Part shown: positions 35,471 through 43,733 of the stretch, piece after piece
How the letters are laid out: the number at the start of each line of letters is the position of its first letter
Position numbering within the stretch: the first letter of the stretch is position 1
Origin: Flavobacterium yafengii
GTDB lineage: Bacteria > Bacteroidota > Bacteroidia > Flavobacteriales > Flavobacteriaceae
Direction of reading: 5' to 3'
NCBI RefSeq assembly: GCF_030010375.1
Contig: NZ_JASCRY010000001.1
Span: 1,302,001-1,366,000 of the forward strand
DNA length: 64,000 bases
The notes under the pieces: model-generated
What the model was told of the DNA's origin: nothing
The model's input: the letters and a program-made list of their open reading frames with translations, nothing else
The model's database searches: none
Made by a program: the position numbers and the translations under genes

Positions 35471-36634
35471 ATGTCAAAAATACTAATCATAGAAGACGAA
35501 GCTGCAATTCGAAGAGTACTCACAAAAATACTCTCTGAAGAAAACGATACTTATCAGGTTGAAGAAGCCGAAGATGGTGTTGCAGGTTTTGAAAAAATAA
35601 AAAACAACGATTACGACTTGGTTTTGTGCGACATCAAAATGCCAAAAATGGACGGTGTTGAAGTTTTGGAAGCAGTCAAAAAAATCAAACCCGAAATTCC
35701 TATGGTGATGATTTCCGGTCACGGCGATATGGAAACTGCAATCAATACGATGCGTTTGGGAGCGTTTGATTACATCTCAAAACCACCGGATTTAAACCGA
35801 TTATTGAATACGGTTCGAAATGCTTTGGACAAAAAACAACTCGTAGTAGAGAATAAAATTCTGAAGAAAAAAGTCAGTAAAAACTATGAAATGATTGGCG
35901 AAAGCGACGCCATCAATCACATCAAAGTGATGATTGAAAAAGTAGCACAGACCGAAGCCAGAGTTTTAATCACGGGACCAAATGGAACCGGAAAGGAATT
36001 GGTAGCCCATCAATTGCACGAAAAAAGCGAACGCGCTAATTTCCCTTTAATTGAAGTGAATTGTGCTGCTATTCCGTCTGAATTGATAGAAAGTGAATTA
36101 TTCGGTCACGTAAAAGGAGCGTTTACATCGGCAGTAAAAGACCGCGCAGGAAAATTTGAAGCCGCAGATAAAGGAACTATTTTCTTGGATGAAATTGGGG
36201 ATATGAGTCTTTCGGCGCAAGCCAAAGTATTGCGCGCTTTACAAGAAAGTATGATTACCAGAGTGGGAGCGGATAAAGACATAAAAGTTGATGTTCGTGT
36301 GGTTGCGGCTACTAATAAAGATTTGAAAAAGGAAATTGCCGAAGGTCGTTTCCGGGAAGATTTATACCATCGTTTGGCAGTAATTTTGATAAAAGTTCCT
36401 GCGTTGAATGAAAGACGGGATGATATTCCGATGTTGATTTCGCATTTTGCAGATAAGATTGCTTCGGAGCAAGGAAATGTAGTGAAAAAATTCTCTTCAG
36501 CAGCGATTAATTTATTGAAGGAATACGATTGGACAGGAAACATTCGTGAATTGCGAAATGTAGTGGAACGCTTGATTATCCTTGGCGGAAGCGAAATTTC
36601 CGAAAATGATGTGAAGTTATTCGCAAGTAAATAA
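35471..36634 (+). CDS. Sigma-54-type response regulator without DNA-binding domain
   Basis: This is a receiver domain (residues 1-120) with phospho-acceptor D54 and K104, joined to an AAA+ ATPase with Walker A GPNGTGKE (169-176) and Walker B TIFLDEIGDM (236-245). The sigma-54 contact loop reads GAFTSA (216-221) instead of GAFTGA. The chain stops at residue 387 after SENDVKLFASK, so the usual Fis-type helix-turn-helix is missing. It may activate sigma-54 RNA polymerase from solution or act otherwise. No histidine kinase gene adjoins. Confidence 0.9.
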   Translation: MSKILIIEDEAAIRRVLTKILSEENDTYQVEEAEDGVAGFEKIKNNDYDLVLCDIKMPKMDGVEVLEAVKKIKPEIPMVMISGHGDMETAINTMRLGAFDYISKPPDLNRLLNTVRNALDKKQLVVENKILKKKVSKNYEMIGESDAINHIKVMIEKVAQTEARVLITGPNGTGKELVAHQLHEKSERANFPLIEVNCAAIPSELIESELFGHVKGAFTSAVKDRAGKFEAADKGTIFLDEIGDMSLSAQAKVLRALQESMITRVGADKDIKVDVRVVAATNKDLKKEIAEGRFREDLYHRLAVILIKVPALNERRDDIPMLISHFADKIASEQGNVVKKFSSAAINLLKEYDWTGNIRELRNVVERLIILGGSEISENDVKLFASK

Positions 36635-36730
36635 AACTAATTTAATGATTTAAAAATTTGAAGATTTAAAGATTTGGCATCTGTTTTAATCTTTCAATTT
36701 TTTCATTTTTTCATCTTTCAATCATAAGAA

Positions 36731-37444
36731 ATGAAACTAAAAAAAATAAACGAAGAGTTGCAACAAGCCCTAATTGAAAACGGTTTGACTGAAGCTAATG
36801 CGATGCAAAAAGAAACATTTTCGACACTGAAAAGTGGTTCGGATTGTATTATTATTGCACCAAAAGGAAGCGGAAAATCGACAACAATTGTGCTGAATGT
36901 AATTCAGAGATTGGCAGGCGCAAACGAAGAATCACCAAGGGCTTTGATTATTGTCGAAGACAAAGCCAAAGTATTGGAAATGGAATCACTTTTTGAAAAA
37001 TACGGAAAGAGTTCTAATTTAGAAGTCTATGGTATTCATGATAAAGGAGATATGGAATACGATAAAAATTATATTTCTAGCGGAGTTGATGTGTTGATTG
37101 GGACTCCAAATAAGTTAAGTGAAATGTTTACCACGGCTGGATTTAATGTAAACCGATTGAAAATGTTTATTTTGGATGATGCAGATCCAATTTTGAAATT
37201 GCGTCATGAAACTAAAATTATGCGTATCTCGAATAGCATTGTTAGAACCCAACGTATTATTTTCTCGGAACAGTTTACAGAACGAATAGAAATCCTTGCT
37301 GAAAAAATGCTAGTGGAGCCTTTTGAATTCGATTTTGATGGAGAAGACGAGGAAGAGGATGAAGACGAGGACGAAATCTTTGAAACGGATGAAGCAGATG
37401 ATTCTGAGGAGCAAGAAGGTGATGAAGAAAACGGTAATAAATAA
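36731..37444 (+). CDS. Single-domain DEAD-box helicase-like protein
   Basis: This 237-residue protein resembles only the first RecA domain of a DEAD-box RNA helicase: Q-motif MQKETFSTLKSG, Walker A APKGSGKST (43-51), GTPNKL (124-129, motif Ib-like) and motif II DDAD (149-152) in place of DEAD. Motif III, SAT, is replaced by FSEQF. The second domain is absent; residues 201-237 are almost entirely acidic. It may be a nucleotide-binding adaptor rather than a helicase. It starts a group with a DUF2007-like gene and a Cof phosphatase. Confidence 0.75.
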   Translation: MKLKKINEELQQALIENGLTEANAMQKETFSTLKSGSDCIIIAPKGSGKSTTIVLNVIQRLAGANEESPRALIIVEDKAKVLEMESLFEKYGKSSNLEVYGIHDKGDMEYDKNYISSGVDVLIGTPNKLSEMFTTAGFNVNRLKMFILDDADPILKLRHETKIMRISNSIVRTQRIIFSEQFTERIEILAEKMLVEPFEFDFDGEDEEEDEDEDEIFETDEADDSEEQEGDEENGNK

Positions 37445-37460
37445 TTAAATAAAGAGTAAA

Positions 37461-37679
37461 ATGGGATTAATGAAAGTGTTTTCGGGAAGTGAAATTTTAG
37501 CTTTAGCGTTACAGGAAAGAATTGAAGCAATAGGTGTTGATACTGTTTTGAAAAATAATATACAATCAGCTCGATTGGGAGGATTTGGGGAATTAGGTCA
37601 AGCGGTGGAATTGTTTATTCAGGAAACAGAGTTTTCTAAAGCGAATCCAGTTATTGAAGAATTCAGAATGAGTATTTAA
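37461..37679 (+). CDS. DUF2007-like small protein
   Basis: This 72-residue protein resembles DUF2007 (putative signal-transducing protein): LMKVFSGSEILALALQERIEAIGV, then NNIQSARLGGFGEL. It looks like a small alpha-beta fold with a ferredoxin-type pattern. No function is known. It starts 16 bp after the helicase-like gene, so the two are probably co-transcribed. Confidence 0.7.
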   Translation: MGLMKVFSGSEILALALQERIEAIGVDTVLKNNIQSARLGGFGELGQAVELFIQETEFSKANPVIEEFRMSI

Positions 37680-37701
37680 ACATATTCACAATAAAAATAG
37701 A

Positions 37702-38499
37702 ATGAAATATAAAATGTTGGTTTTAGACATGGACGACACTTTGTTGACTGATGATCATAAAATTTCGAATGAGAATAGAGAAATGTTGTTTAAGGCACAG
37801 GAATTGGGTGTTTATGTTATTTTGGCTTCCGGGAGACCAACGCCAGCAATGACCTCATATGCCAAAGAATTACAATTAGATAATTCGTATATGATATCGT
37901 ATAATGGCGCTGTTATTACAGATTTAAAGGAAGATAAAGTCATTTTTGAGCAAACGTTAACCCAAGAACAAATCCATGAATTGTATGATTACAGTTTAAA
38001 AAGTAATACACATATTATTACTTATGTTAATGGAAAAATTGTGAGTGAAACGGATTCTGAATTTATCGAAATTGAAAAAAACATCACTGGTTTAGAACAT
38101 AATAAAGTTGTTAGTTTTAAAGAAGAGGTTCAGTCTTCCGCTGTAAAATGTATTTTATTAGAAGATCCAATTTATCTTAAAGAAGTAGAAAAAGATTTGA
38201 AAGCAGCCATGCCACATCTTAGTGTCAGCATGTCAAAGCCTTTCTTTCTTGAAGTAGCACAAAACGGAATTGATAAAGCTGCCAGTATCAAATTTTTAGC
38301 CGAAAAACTGAACATTCTTCAAAGCGAAATTATAGCCGTTGGAAACGCAGGAAATGATTTGACAATGATCCAATATGCCGGATTAGGGGTTTGGGTTGAT
38401 AATGTAGATCCTGAATTGAGAGATAAAGGAGATGTTATTGTAGCTTCAAATAATAATCATGGAGTTGCTGAGGTGGTGAGACGATTTATCTTGAACTAA
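37702..38499 (+). CDS. Cof-type HAD-IIB hydrolase
   Basis: This 265-residue HAD phosphatase of the Cof/YidA branch acts on sugar phosphates or flavin-like substrates. Motif I is LDMDDTLLTDD with nucleophile D9; motif II ILASGRPTPAM; a C2B cap covers about residues 85-185; motif IV is AVGNAGNDLTMI. It closes the plus-strand group and borders the minus-strand accessory region. Confidence 0.92.
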   Translation: MKYKMLVLDMDDTLLTDDHKISNENREMLFKAQELGVYVILASGRPTPAMTSYAKELQLDNSYMISYNGAVITDLKEDKVIFEQTLTQEQIHELYDYSLKSNTHIITYVNGKIVSETDSEFIEIEKNITGLEHNKVVSFKEEVQSSAVKCILLEDPIYLKEVEKDLKAAMPHLSVSMSKPFFLEVAQNGIDKAASIKFLAEKLNILQSEIIAVGNAGNDLTMIQYAGLGVWVDNVDPELRDKGDVIVASNNNHGVAEVVRRFILN

Positions 38500-38555
38500 G
38501 ATTATTTTATTTAGGTTTGTTTTTCATGTTTTGGTTGAATAGTATAAAGAAGATT

Positions 38556-38873
38556 TTATTCTATGATGACATCAATTAACTGTACTTCGGAGTTATTTAA
38601 TTCTTCTACAGACTGAGAAGTGATGCAATCATCAAATTCATTATTCAAGTAAAACACATTTGCTCTTATGGTGGTTTTTACAAAATGTAATTCCCATTTT
38701 TCTTTCCAAATTGATATAACCTTATTCATGCTAAATCCTTCTTTTTGAAATAATTTCATCAAATCTCCAGGGAATATATAAATTGTAAATTGCTTTTTAT
38801 TTTCCGTTTCAATATGGTACATCCCATCATAACTAAGTTTAAAATTTGTAATTTTTAATTGCCTCGTTTCCAT
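38556..38873 (-). CDS. Unknown small protein in accessory region
   Basis: I do not recognise this 105-residue protein. It opens with RQLKITNFKLSYDGMYHIET and contains aromatic-rich beta-like stretches (WKEKWELHF, NVFYLNNEFD). It has no signal peptide or membrane segment. It has its own promoter with the shared palindrome (38904-38936), like three other genes of this region. This argues that it is a real gene under the same control. Confidence 0.6.
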   Translation of the reverse strand: METRQLKITNFKLSYDGMYHIETENKKQFTIYIFPGDLMKLFQKEGFSMNKVISIWKEKWELHFVKTTIRANVFYLNNEFDDCITSQSVEELNNSEVQLIDVIIE

Positions 38874-38903
38874 AGTATCATTACTTTATTGTTTTTAACA
38901 AAG

Positions 38904-38936
38904 CAAATGTATTGGGTAAGTACGACAAAATAGGGC
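38904..38936 (-). promoter_or_regulatory. Palindrome plus -7 element, copy d
   Basis: Minus strand: palindrome GCCCTATTTTGTC (38936-38924), 12 bp, then TACATTTG (38911-38904), a TAnnTTTG match. The start codon at 38873 is 30 bp further. The palindrome is partly degenerate (GAC/GGC on the plus strand). See copies a-c. Confidence 0.65.
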
Positions 38937-38977
38937 GGAGTAGATTTATTAGGCAGATGTTTTATTATTATGTGTGT

Positions 38978-39547
38978 TTAGATTATTTCATAGCAGTTTT
39001 GAAAAGTAATTAAAGTATCTTTTTTGTTGTTGATTAAGACTTGATCTTTATATATAACCTTTTCCAAAAGAGTTAATTCGTTTATTTGTAATAGCTGAAA
39101 TTTTAAGTCATCAATATTGAATTCGTTTGTCCTAATTTCAAAGCTTGCTATTAAGCCTATTTCTGTCTGTTCTACATAAAAACCTTTCTCTAAATGAAAA
39201 CTTACTTTTTGGATTGTAGCGTTGTATAAAGGGAAAAGTAATAATTTCTCATTTAAATCATCTATTTTTAATTTTTTAATTTTTTTGTTTTTATACCAAA
39301 TTTCTACTTGGTTTTTGGATGAGTTGATAAGTCCTTCTGTCGTGTTTCCATCTAGGTCTTCGAAAGATTGGATTGTTTTATTCTGAAGGGAGTTATAGAA
39401 AAAAGGATCAATAATAACAGCTGTTATAGGTTGTCGCGTTTTATTAGCTGCGTCCATTATTTTTTTTAATAGTTCTTCCGGCAGCACTAACCGTTTTGTT
39501 TTCCAGTTTTCGCCAAAAAGGGTTATTTTGAGTTTGTTAGTTGCCAC
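38978..39547 (-). CDS. Unknown protein in accessory region
   Basis: This 189-residue protein starts at GTG 39547 and I do not recognise it. It is rich in lysine, isoleucine and asparagine, alternating hydrophobic strands, and has no signal peptide or membrane helix. Motifs such as KKLKIDDLNEKLLLFPLYN and RTNEFNIDDLKFQLLQINEL suggest an alpha-beta fold. Its promoter lacks the shared palindrome, so it may be separately controlled. Confidence 0.55.
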   Translation of the reverse strand: MATNKLKITLFGENWKTKRLVLPEELLKKIMDAANKTRQPITAVIIDPFFYNSLQNKTIQSFEDLDGNTTEGLINSSKNQVEIWYKNKKIKKLKIDDLNEKLLLFPLYNATIQKVSFHLEKGFYVEQTEIGLIASFEIRTNEFNIDDLKFQLLQINELTLLEKVIYKDQVLINNKKDTLITFQNCYEII

Positions 39548-39610
39548 TTAAATGCTATTTACAAATGATGAATTTTATTTTTCGAGAGTGGAAAACCATC
39601 CTAAAACTGA

Positions 39611-39634
39611 AAAATCCCGACTAATCGGGATTTT
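39611..39634 (-). terminator. Terminator of the small Asp-box gene
   Basis: AAAATCCCGA (39611-39620) pairs with TCGGGATTTT (39625-39634) around CTAA. It lies just after the stop codon of the gene at 39641. Confidence 0.85.
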
Positions 39635-39640
39635 GTGTAT

Positions 39641-39865
39641 TTATCTTTTATGCCAAGATGCACCCTTGTTTTTTGAATAATACAGCCCTTTTGAGGTAGA
39701 TGCTAAAAGTTCATTCCCATTATCAGTTAAATCCTGAAATTCAAAAATTATTGATTTTGAAGATCTGCCATGCCATGACCGACCATCATTTGTAGAATAC
39801 TCAATGCAATTTTTGTTTACGTTAATTCGAACTAATTCTCCTTGATGTGAAACCATTTGACTCAT
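39641..39865 (-). CDS. Small Asp-box (BNR-like) protein
   Basis: This 74-residue cytoplasmic protein has two Asp-box-like turns: YSTNDGRSWHG and YYSKNKGASWHK, each S-x-(D/K)-x-G-x-x-W, followed by a short strand. Asp-boxes normally repeat in beta-propellers and adhesins, so two in so small a protein is unusual. The function is unknown. It has the shared palindrome promoter (39892-39924) and its own terminator, so it is a separate unit within the accessory region. Confidence 0.6.
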   Translation of the reverse strand: MSQMVSHQGELVRINVNKNCIEYSTNDGRSWHGRSSKSIIFEFQDLTDNGNELLASTSKGLYYSKNKGASWHKR

Positions 39866-39891
39866 AATTTTTTTGTTTTAAAGTTATAGAT

Positions 39892-39924
39892 CAAAAGTAA
39901 AATAGTACACTGCCAAAAGATGAC
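39892..39924 (-). promoter_or_regulatory. Palindrome plus -7 element, copy c
   Basis: Minus strand: palindrome GTCATCTTTTGGC (39924-39912), 12 bp, then TACTTTTG (39899-39892). The start at 39865 is 26 bp further. Geometry equals copies a, b and d. Confidence 0.7.
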
Positions 39925-39946
39925 ATTTTGTAAATATTATTAAAAA

Positions 39947-39972
39947 AAACGACACTTTTAGGAGTGTCGTTT
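39947..39972 (-). terminator. Terminator of the DUF262 operon
   Basis: AAACGACACT (39947-39956) pairs with AGTGTCGTTT (39963-39972). On the minus strand it follows the DUF262 gene by 24 bp and ends in a T run. Confidence 0.85.
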
Positions 39973-39996
39973 ATGAAAAATTGTTTGCATCAATAA

Positions 39997-42048
39997 TTAT
40001 GAAATATTGATATAATAATTTTCATACCAATCTGCATAAATATTAACCATTCTAGAAATAACTGCATTCAAAAATAATTTTGTTTTTTCTGGATCACTGT
40101 TTTTAATTCTATTAAAACTAGAATCTATTTGATTCCAAAACACATAATCATCCTTGATAAAACTTTCTTCTTTTTTATCATCTTTTTCAAATCTCGCTTT
40201 TGGTGACATTGTATTACTTTCACTTCTGTTATCATCATAAGATAAAGCTCTAAAATTACCAATAGAATTGACCCACCTTTTTACTAGTTCGTCAATACCT
40301 TTATTATTATAGACCCAACTATTTGGATAGATGTGATCCCAATCCCAAGGTCTATTAGTATCATCAATATTTTCAATTTGATTAAATTCCTTAAATTTGG
40401 AATTCATATAATCACGTTGAGCAAACAAAAGCATCGATTTATTTCCGTACAATTGATGGATAAAAGAATCCCAATTAGTATTTGCTATATTAATATCATC
40501 TGAGTCATTTTGTAAGATTTTTAAAACTTCATTATCTAATAATTTCTCATCTCTAATAACATCAAAATGATTAAAGTTAACTCTTCTTTCAATTACAATT
40601 CTCTCTAAATTTTCTTTTAACAATTTTGGAGTAATAACTGGAATGACTAAATTTTCTACTGTCAAATCTGATAATGCAATTTTCCAACTAACTTTAGTGT
40701 CATTTTTTAGCAAGGAATTAAAAAGATTAGAGGCAATTTTTTTTCCATCACGGTTAAACCAAAGTGTATAAATATAGGTTGAGGCAATGTCATTTTTTTC
40801 TTCATTTGATAATGTTACAAAATCATATTTATTCAAATATATAATTAGTACATAAAACAGATCAATATTCGTTAAAACCCATTGTTTGATTAATATATTA
40901 GGAATATTTTTCATTCCTTTTTTTAAGATTTCAATCGCATTTTCAATCAATTGGTTTGCTTTACTTTCTGTTGCATTACCAATATAGTTGTTAAGCAACT
41001 TCTTAAATTCTTCTTCTTGAACTTTTTTTCTAAAATTAACTACAGTAAATTCTTTTTGAAAGCTGTTGTAATTATTCTGCTCACAGGAAACTAATCTAGA
41101 AAAAATGCCTATAACTTTACTGGGAGAGATATACGATGCTCCAATATTTTCGACCAAATCTTTAATTTTTGGAAAACTTGCTTTATAGATTGAATAAATC
41201 AATTCTTCTCCAGAAATTCTTGTTCCTGCTGAATTTAATCTTACAAATAATGTTGGGTCTTGACTTTCGTTTTCTATATTATTTTCAGATTCATTCAATA
41301 CTTCTGCATTAACAGCTATTTCTGGAATTTGAAGTCTTTTGTAATTCAAGAATCCTAAAAATATTTTATTCAAATCCTCATCAACTACCTCATCAAAATC
41401 CACGTATTCGTTTCCAGAATGTTTAGTTTTTATATTTAGCTCCTTAGTTTTATTAATAATACTTGACTTAAAATCAATGAAGTTTTCTGTTGTTTCTTCT
41501 AAAATAAAAGACAATGGAATTGGGAATTTTGAATCCCAAGGATTGATTTTGTCTGATTTCAAATCAGTATAACGCTCTACTTTTTCATCACGATTAAAAA
41601 AAGTATTTGCATTTCGCCTATCTTGCATACTCAAAGAATTTGAATTTACTTTTAATTGATAACCCCAAGGATGGGATTGTGTTAAACAGCGAAAAGTGAA
41701 TTTTTGAGTTTCGGTTGCATTTGCCGTATTTAAGTCTATCCAAACACTCGGTTTGTATGTTTTTAAGGAAAGAAAATTTTCTGAATTATTATCAAAAGGA
41801 TTAAAATGACCCAAAGCAATTGATGTACTTCTTTGTTGACCATCTAATAAAAAGCGATTGTTTTCTTTATCAACTGACATCATAATCGCGCCGATAGGAT
41901 ACCCTCTAAAAATAGAATCCCATAATGCTTCAATTTGTTCAGGTTTCCACACAAAACCCCTCTGTAATGATGGTAGAGAAATTTTGGTTTCTTCTCCAGA
42001 AACTTCTTTTTGCCATTGTGATATTTCTCTTAATGTGTAACTTTTCAT
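39997..42048 (-). CDS. DUF262/DUF1524 nuclease, GmrSD-like
   Basis: This 683-residue protein combines an N-terminal DUF262 domain (ParB/Srx-like NTPase fold; LPSLQRGFVW at 25-34 and the hallmark LDGQQRSTS at 68-76) with a C-terminal HNH-type nuclease: DWDHIYP at 569-575 and NSIGNFR at 594-600. That order matches GmrSD-type IV restriction enzymes, which cut modified phage DNA. It is the last gene of an operon with a WYL regulator, a 66-residue unknown and a DnaQ-like exonuclease. A defence function is inferred, not shown; other DUF262 proteins have other roles. Confidence 0.85.
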   Translation of the reverse strand: MKSYTLREISQWQKEVSGEETKISLPSLQRGFVWKPEQIEALWDSIFRGYPIGAIMMSVDKENNRFLLDGQQRSTSIALGHFNPFDNNSENFLSLKTYKPSVWIDLNTANATETQKFTFRCLTQSHPWGYQLKVNSNSLSMQDRRNANTFFNRDEKVERYTDLKSDKINPWDSKFPIPLSFILEETTENFIDFKSSIINKTKELNIKTKHSGNEYVDFDEVVDEDLNKIFLGFLNYKRLQIPEIAVNAEVLNESENNIENESQDPTLFVRLNSAGTRISGEELIYSIYKASFPKIKDLVENIGASYISPSKVIGIFSRLVSCEQNNYNSFQKEFTVVNFRKKVQEEEFKKLLNNYIGNATESKANQLIENAIEILKKGMKNIPNILIKQWVLTNIDLFYVLIIYLNKYDFVTLSNEEKNDIASTYIYTLWFNRDGKKIASNLFNSLLKNDTKVSWKIALSDLTVENLVIPVITPKLLKENLERIVIERRVNFNHFDVIRDEKLLDNEVLKILQNDSDDINIANTNWDSFIHQLYGNKSMLLFAQRDYMNSKFKEFNQIENIDDTNRPWDWDHIYPNSWVYNNKGIDELVKRWVNSIGNFRALSYDDNRSESNTMSPKARFEKDDKKEESFIKDDYVFWNQIDSSFNRIKNSDPEKTKLFLNAVISRMVNIYADWYENYYINIS

Positions 42049-42073
42049 TTATATGATTTTTATTTTATTTATT

Positions 42074-42547
42074 TTATCCTTTTAAACTTTTCAAATACAA
42101 CTCCGCACAAGCTCTAGCATCACTCAGCGCATCGTGATGATTCAGCGGAATATTATGTTCTTGGCACAAGTTAGCTAAATTTGTATTATAAATCTTATAG
42201 GTGTAAAATTTATTATAGTCGGGAGTTGGTAAATTATAGTAGTTAAGTGTTTTATCCAAAACTGGGAAATCAAAGCCAAAACCATTGTGCCCCACTACAT
42301 TTTGATTTTCGATATAAGGAGCAATTTGATGCCAAACTTGATCGAAAGCAAGTGCATTGGAAGTCATTTTGGCTGAAATTCCGTGAATGTCCGTAAAACG
42401 ACTCCAATAATAATTATGGGGTGGTTGTACTAATATATTGACTTCTTTGGTAATGATTCCGTTTTCTACTCTAACCAATCCAACTTGGCAAATACTATTC
42501 CTGTAACCCGTTGCAGTTTCAAAATCTAACGCAGTAAAAGAATTCAT
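42074..42547 (-). CDS. DnaQ-like 3'-5' exonuclease
   Basis: This 157-residue DEDDh exonuclease has exo I LDFET (D8, E10), exo II GHNGFGFD (D93) and exo III HHDALSDAR (H138, D143). It is a single domain, much shorter than the polymerase III epsilon subunit with its polymerase-binding tail, so it is probably a stand-alone repair or defence nuclease. It lies in the WYL operon, 12 bp after the 66-residue gene and 25 bp before the DUF262 gene. Target (DNA or RNA) is unknown. Confidence 0.88.
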   Translation of the reverse strand: MNSFTALDFETATGYRNSICQVGLVRVENGIITKEVNILVQPPHNYYWSRFTDIHGISAKMTSNALAFDQVWHQIAPYIENQNVVGHNGFGFDFPVLDKTLNYYNLPTPDYNKFYTYKIYNTNLANLCQEHNIPLNHHDALSDARACAELYLKSLKG

Positions 42548-42559
42548 AAAATTTAATTG

Positions 42560-42760
42560 CTATTCATTACAATTTGTAATATTCATTCCTGAAATTTCTA
42601 TCTTATACAGTCTACCATCAATTACTAATCGATTCATAAAACCTAACGGAATAGTGGCTGTTGTTCTATCATCTATCCCTTCAGGGAATTTTTCCTTAAA
42701 AGTACGTTCTAGCTTATCAATCCGTTTTGAAAACAAGCTCACAAATTCTTCCTTTTCCAT
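42560..42760 (-). CDS. Unknown 66-residue protein of the WYL operon
   Basis: I do not recognise this protein. The first half is a charged helix (MEKEEFVSLFSKRIDKLERTF), the second has hydrophobic strands (IPLGFMNRLVIDGRLYKIEI). It lies 3 bp after the WYL gene and 12 bp before the exonuclease gene, so it is clearly part of the operon. Tight spacing suggests that its product works with the neighbours. Confidence 0.6.
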   Translation of the reverse strand: MEKEEFVSLFSKRIDKLERTFKEKFPEGIDDRTTATIPLGFMNRLVIDGRLYKIEISGMNITNCNE

Positions 42761-42763
42761 AAA

Positions 42764-43663
42764 TTATATATAAAGATTTGACATTTCCAAAATTCTATTT
42801 TTGATTTCATTTTGAAGTGAAATAGGAGAGAGTGTTTTTACATTCGATCCGTATTTCAGCAGTTCCATAATAATATCATTAGTGGTGTGGATGAAAATTT
42901 CTATGACAACCGTATCTTCGGTTTCTTTCACAATGCGTTGGGATTCGTGCAATGGAAATGTTTTGATATAGTTACCCTGTTTATTAGAAAACTGCAAAAC
43001 CACTTTTTCGGCAAGAGAGTATGTTTCAACTCCAAAAGCGTGTTGAAATTCTTTTTCTACGTTATAAGCAATGGGTTTGAACTTGGTATCTGTAATTTTT
43101 AAGTTCGAAATTCGGTCTAAACCAAAGGTTTTTACAGTATAGTCTTTTTTGTCTTGTGCGACTAAATACCATCTTTGTTGCGATTCTTTGATAGCAATGG
43201 GTTTCACTTCTCGTTGGGTACTAAAATCCTCCCAATGCTTTTGATGGGTAAATTGTAAAAGATAACCATTTTGTATGGCATGAATAATACCATAAATATG
43301 TTCAGTTCCTAATGATTTTCGCTTTTCAAGAAATACACTTGGTGACAATTTATTTCCTTCTTGCAGTGCGTGATGTATCGAAAAGGCATCTATCATTCGA
43401 GTTACGGATTGGTCTTCTATTTCTTCTTCATCAATAGTATAGGTTTTGTCTTTTCGGTTGTATTGAATAACGATTCCAAAAAGAGTTGTAATATCTTTTT
43501 TATCGCGTTCAAAAGTGCGTATGGCATATTCAAAAGTCGTATCAATATCGTCCTGTTCTAGTTTATGCATCACATGATCTTGCAATTCACTAAAACTACA
43601 TGGTCTGCTTCTCAAGCGATCTATAACATACAAATACCTTTTAAAATAAATTAATTTTGACAT
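42764..43663 (-). CDS. WYL domain transcriptional regulator
   Basis: This 299-residue regulator has an N-terminal winged helix (about residues 8-60, CSFSELQDHVMHKL), a central WYL domain (about 128-205; IKESQQRWYLVAQDKK) and a C-terminal WCX-like part (about 215-290). WYL domains bind nucleic acid ligands; DriD-like members sense single-stranded DNA and others repress phage-defence genes (BrxR, CapW). It is the first gene of the operon and carries palindrome a in its own promoter, fitting autoregulation. Confidence 0.9.
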   Translation of the reverse strand: MSKLIYFKRYLYVIDRLRSRPCSFSELQDHVMHKLEQDDIDTTFEYAIRTFERDKKDITTLFGIVIQYNRKDKTYTIDEEEIEDQSVTRMIDAFSIHHALQEGNKLSPSVFLEKRKSLGTEHIYGIIHAIQNGYLLQFTHQKHWEDFSTQREVKPIAIKESQQRWYLVAQDKKDYTVKTFGLDRISNLKITDTKFKPIAYNVEKEFQHAFGVETYSLAEKVVLQFSNKQGNYIKTFPLHESQRIVKETEDTVVIEIFIHTTNDIIMELLKYGSNVKTLSPISLQNEIKNRILEMSNLYI

Positions 43664-43682
43664 AATTGTTCGATTTATTTTT

Positions 43683-43715
43683 CAAAGATAATTTATTTGT
43701 CTGCCAATTTATGAC
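43683..43715 (-). promoter_or_regulatory. Palindrome plus -7 element, copy a
   Basis: Minus strand: palindrome GTCATAAATTGGC (43715-43703), 12 bp, then TATCTTTG (43690-43683). The WYL start codon at 43663 is 19 bp further. The palindrome occupies the region of the expected -33 box, so a bound protein could block or recruit polymerase. Confidence 0.75.
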
Positions 43716-43733
43716 GGAGTATAATAATTGTAT

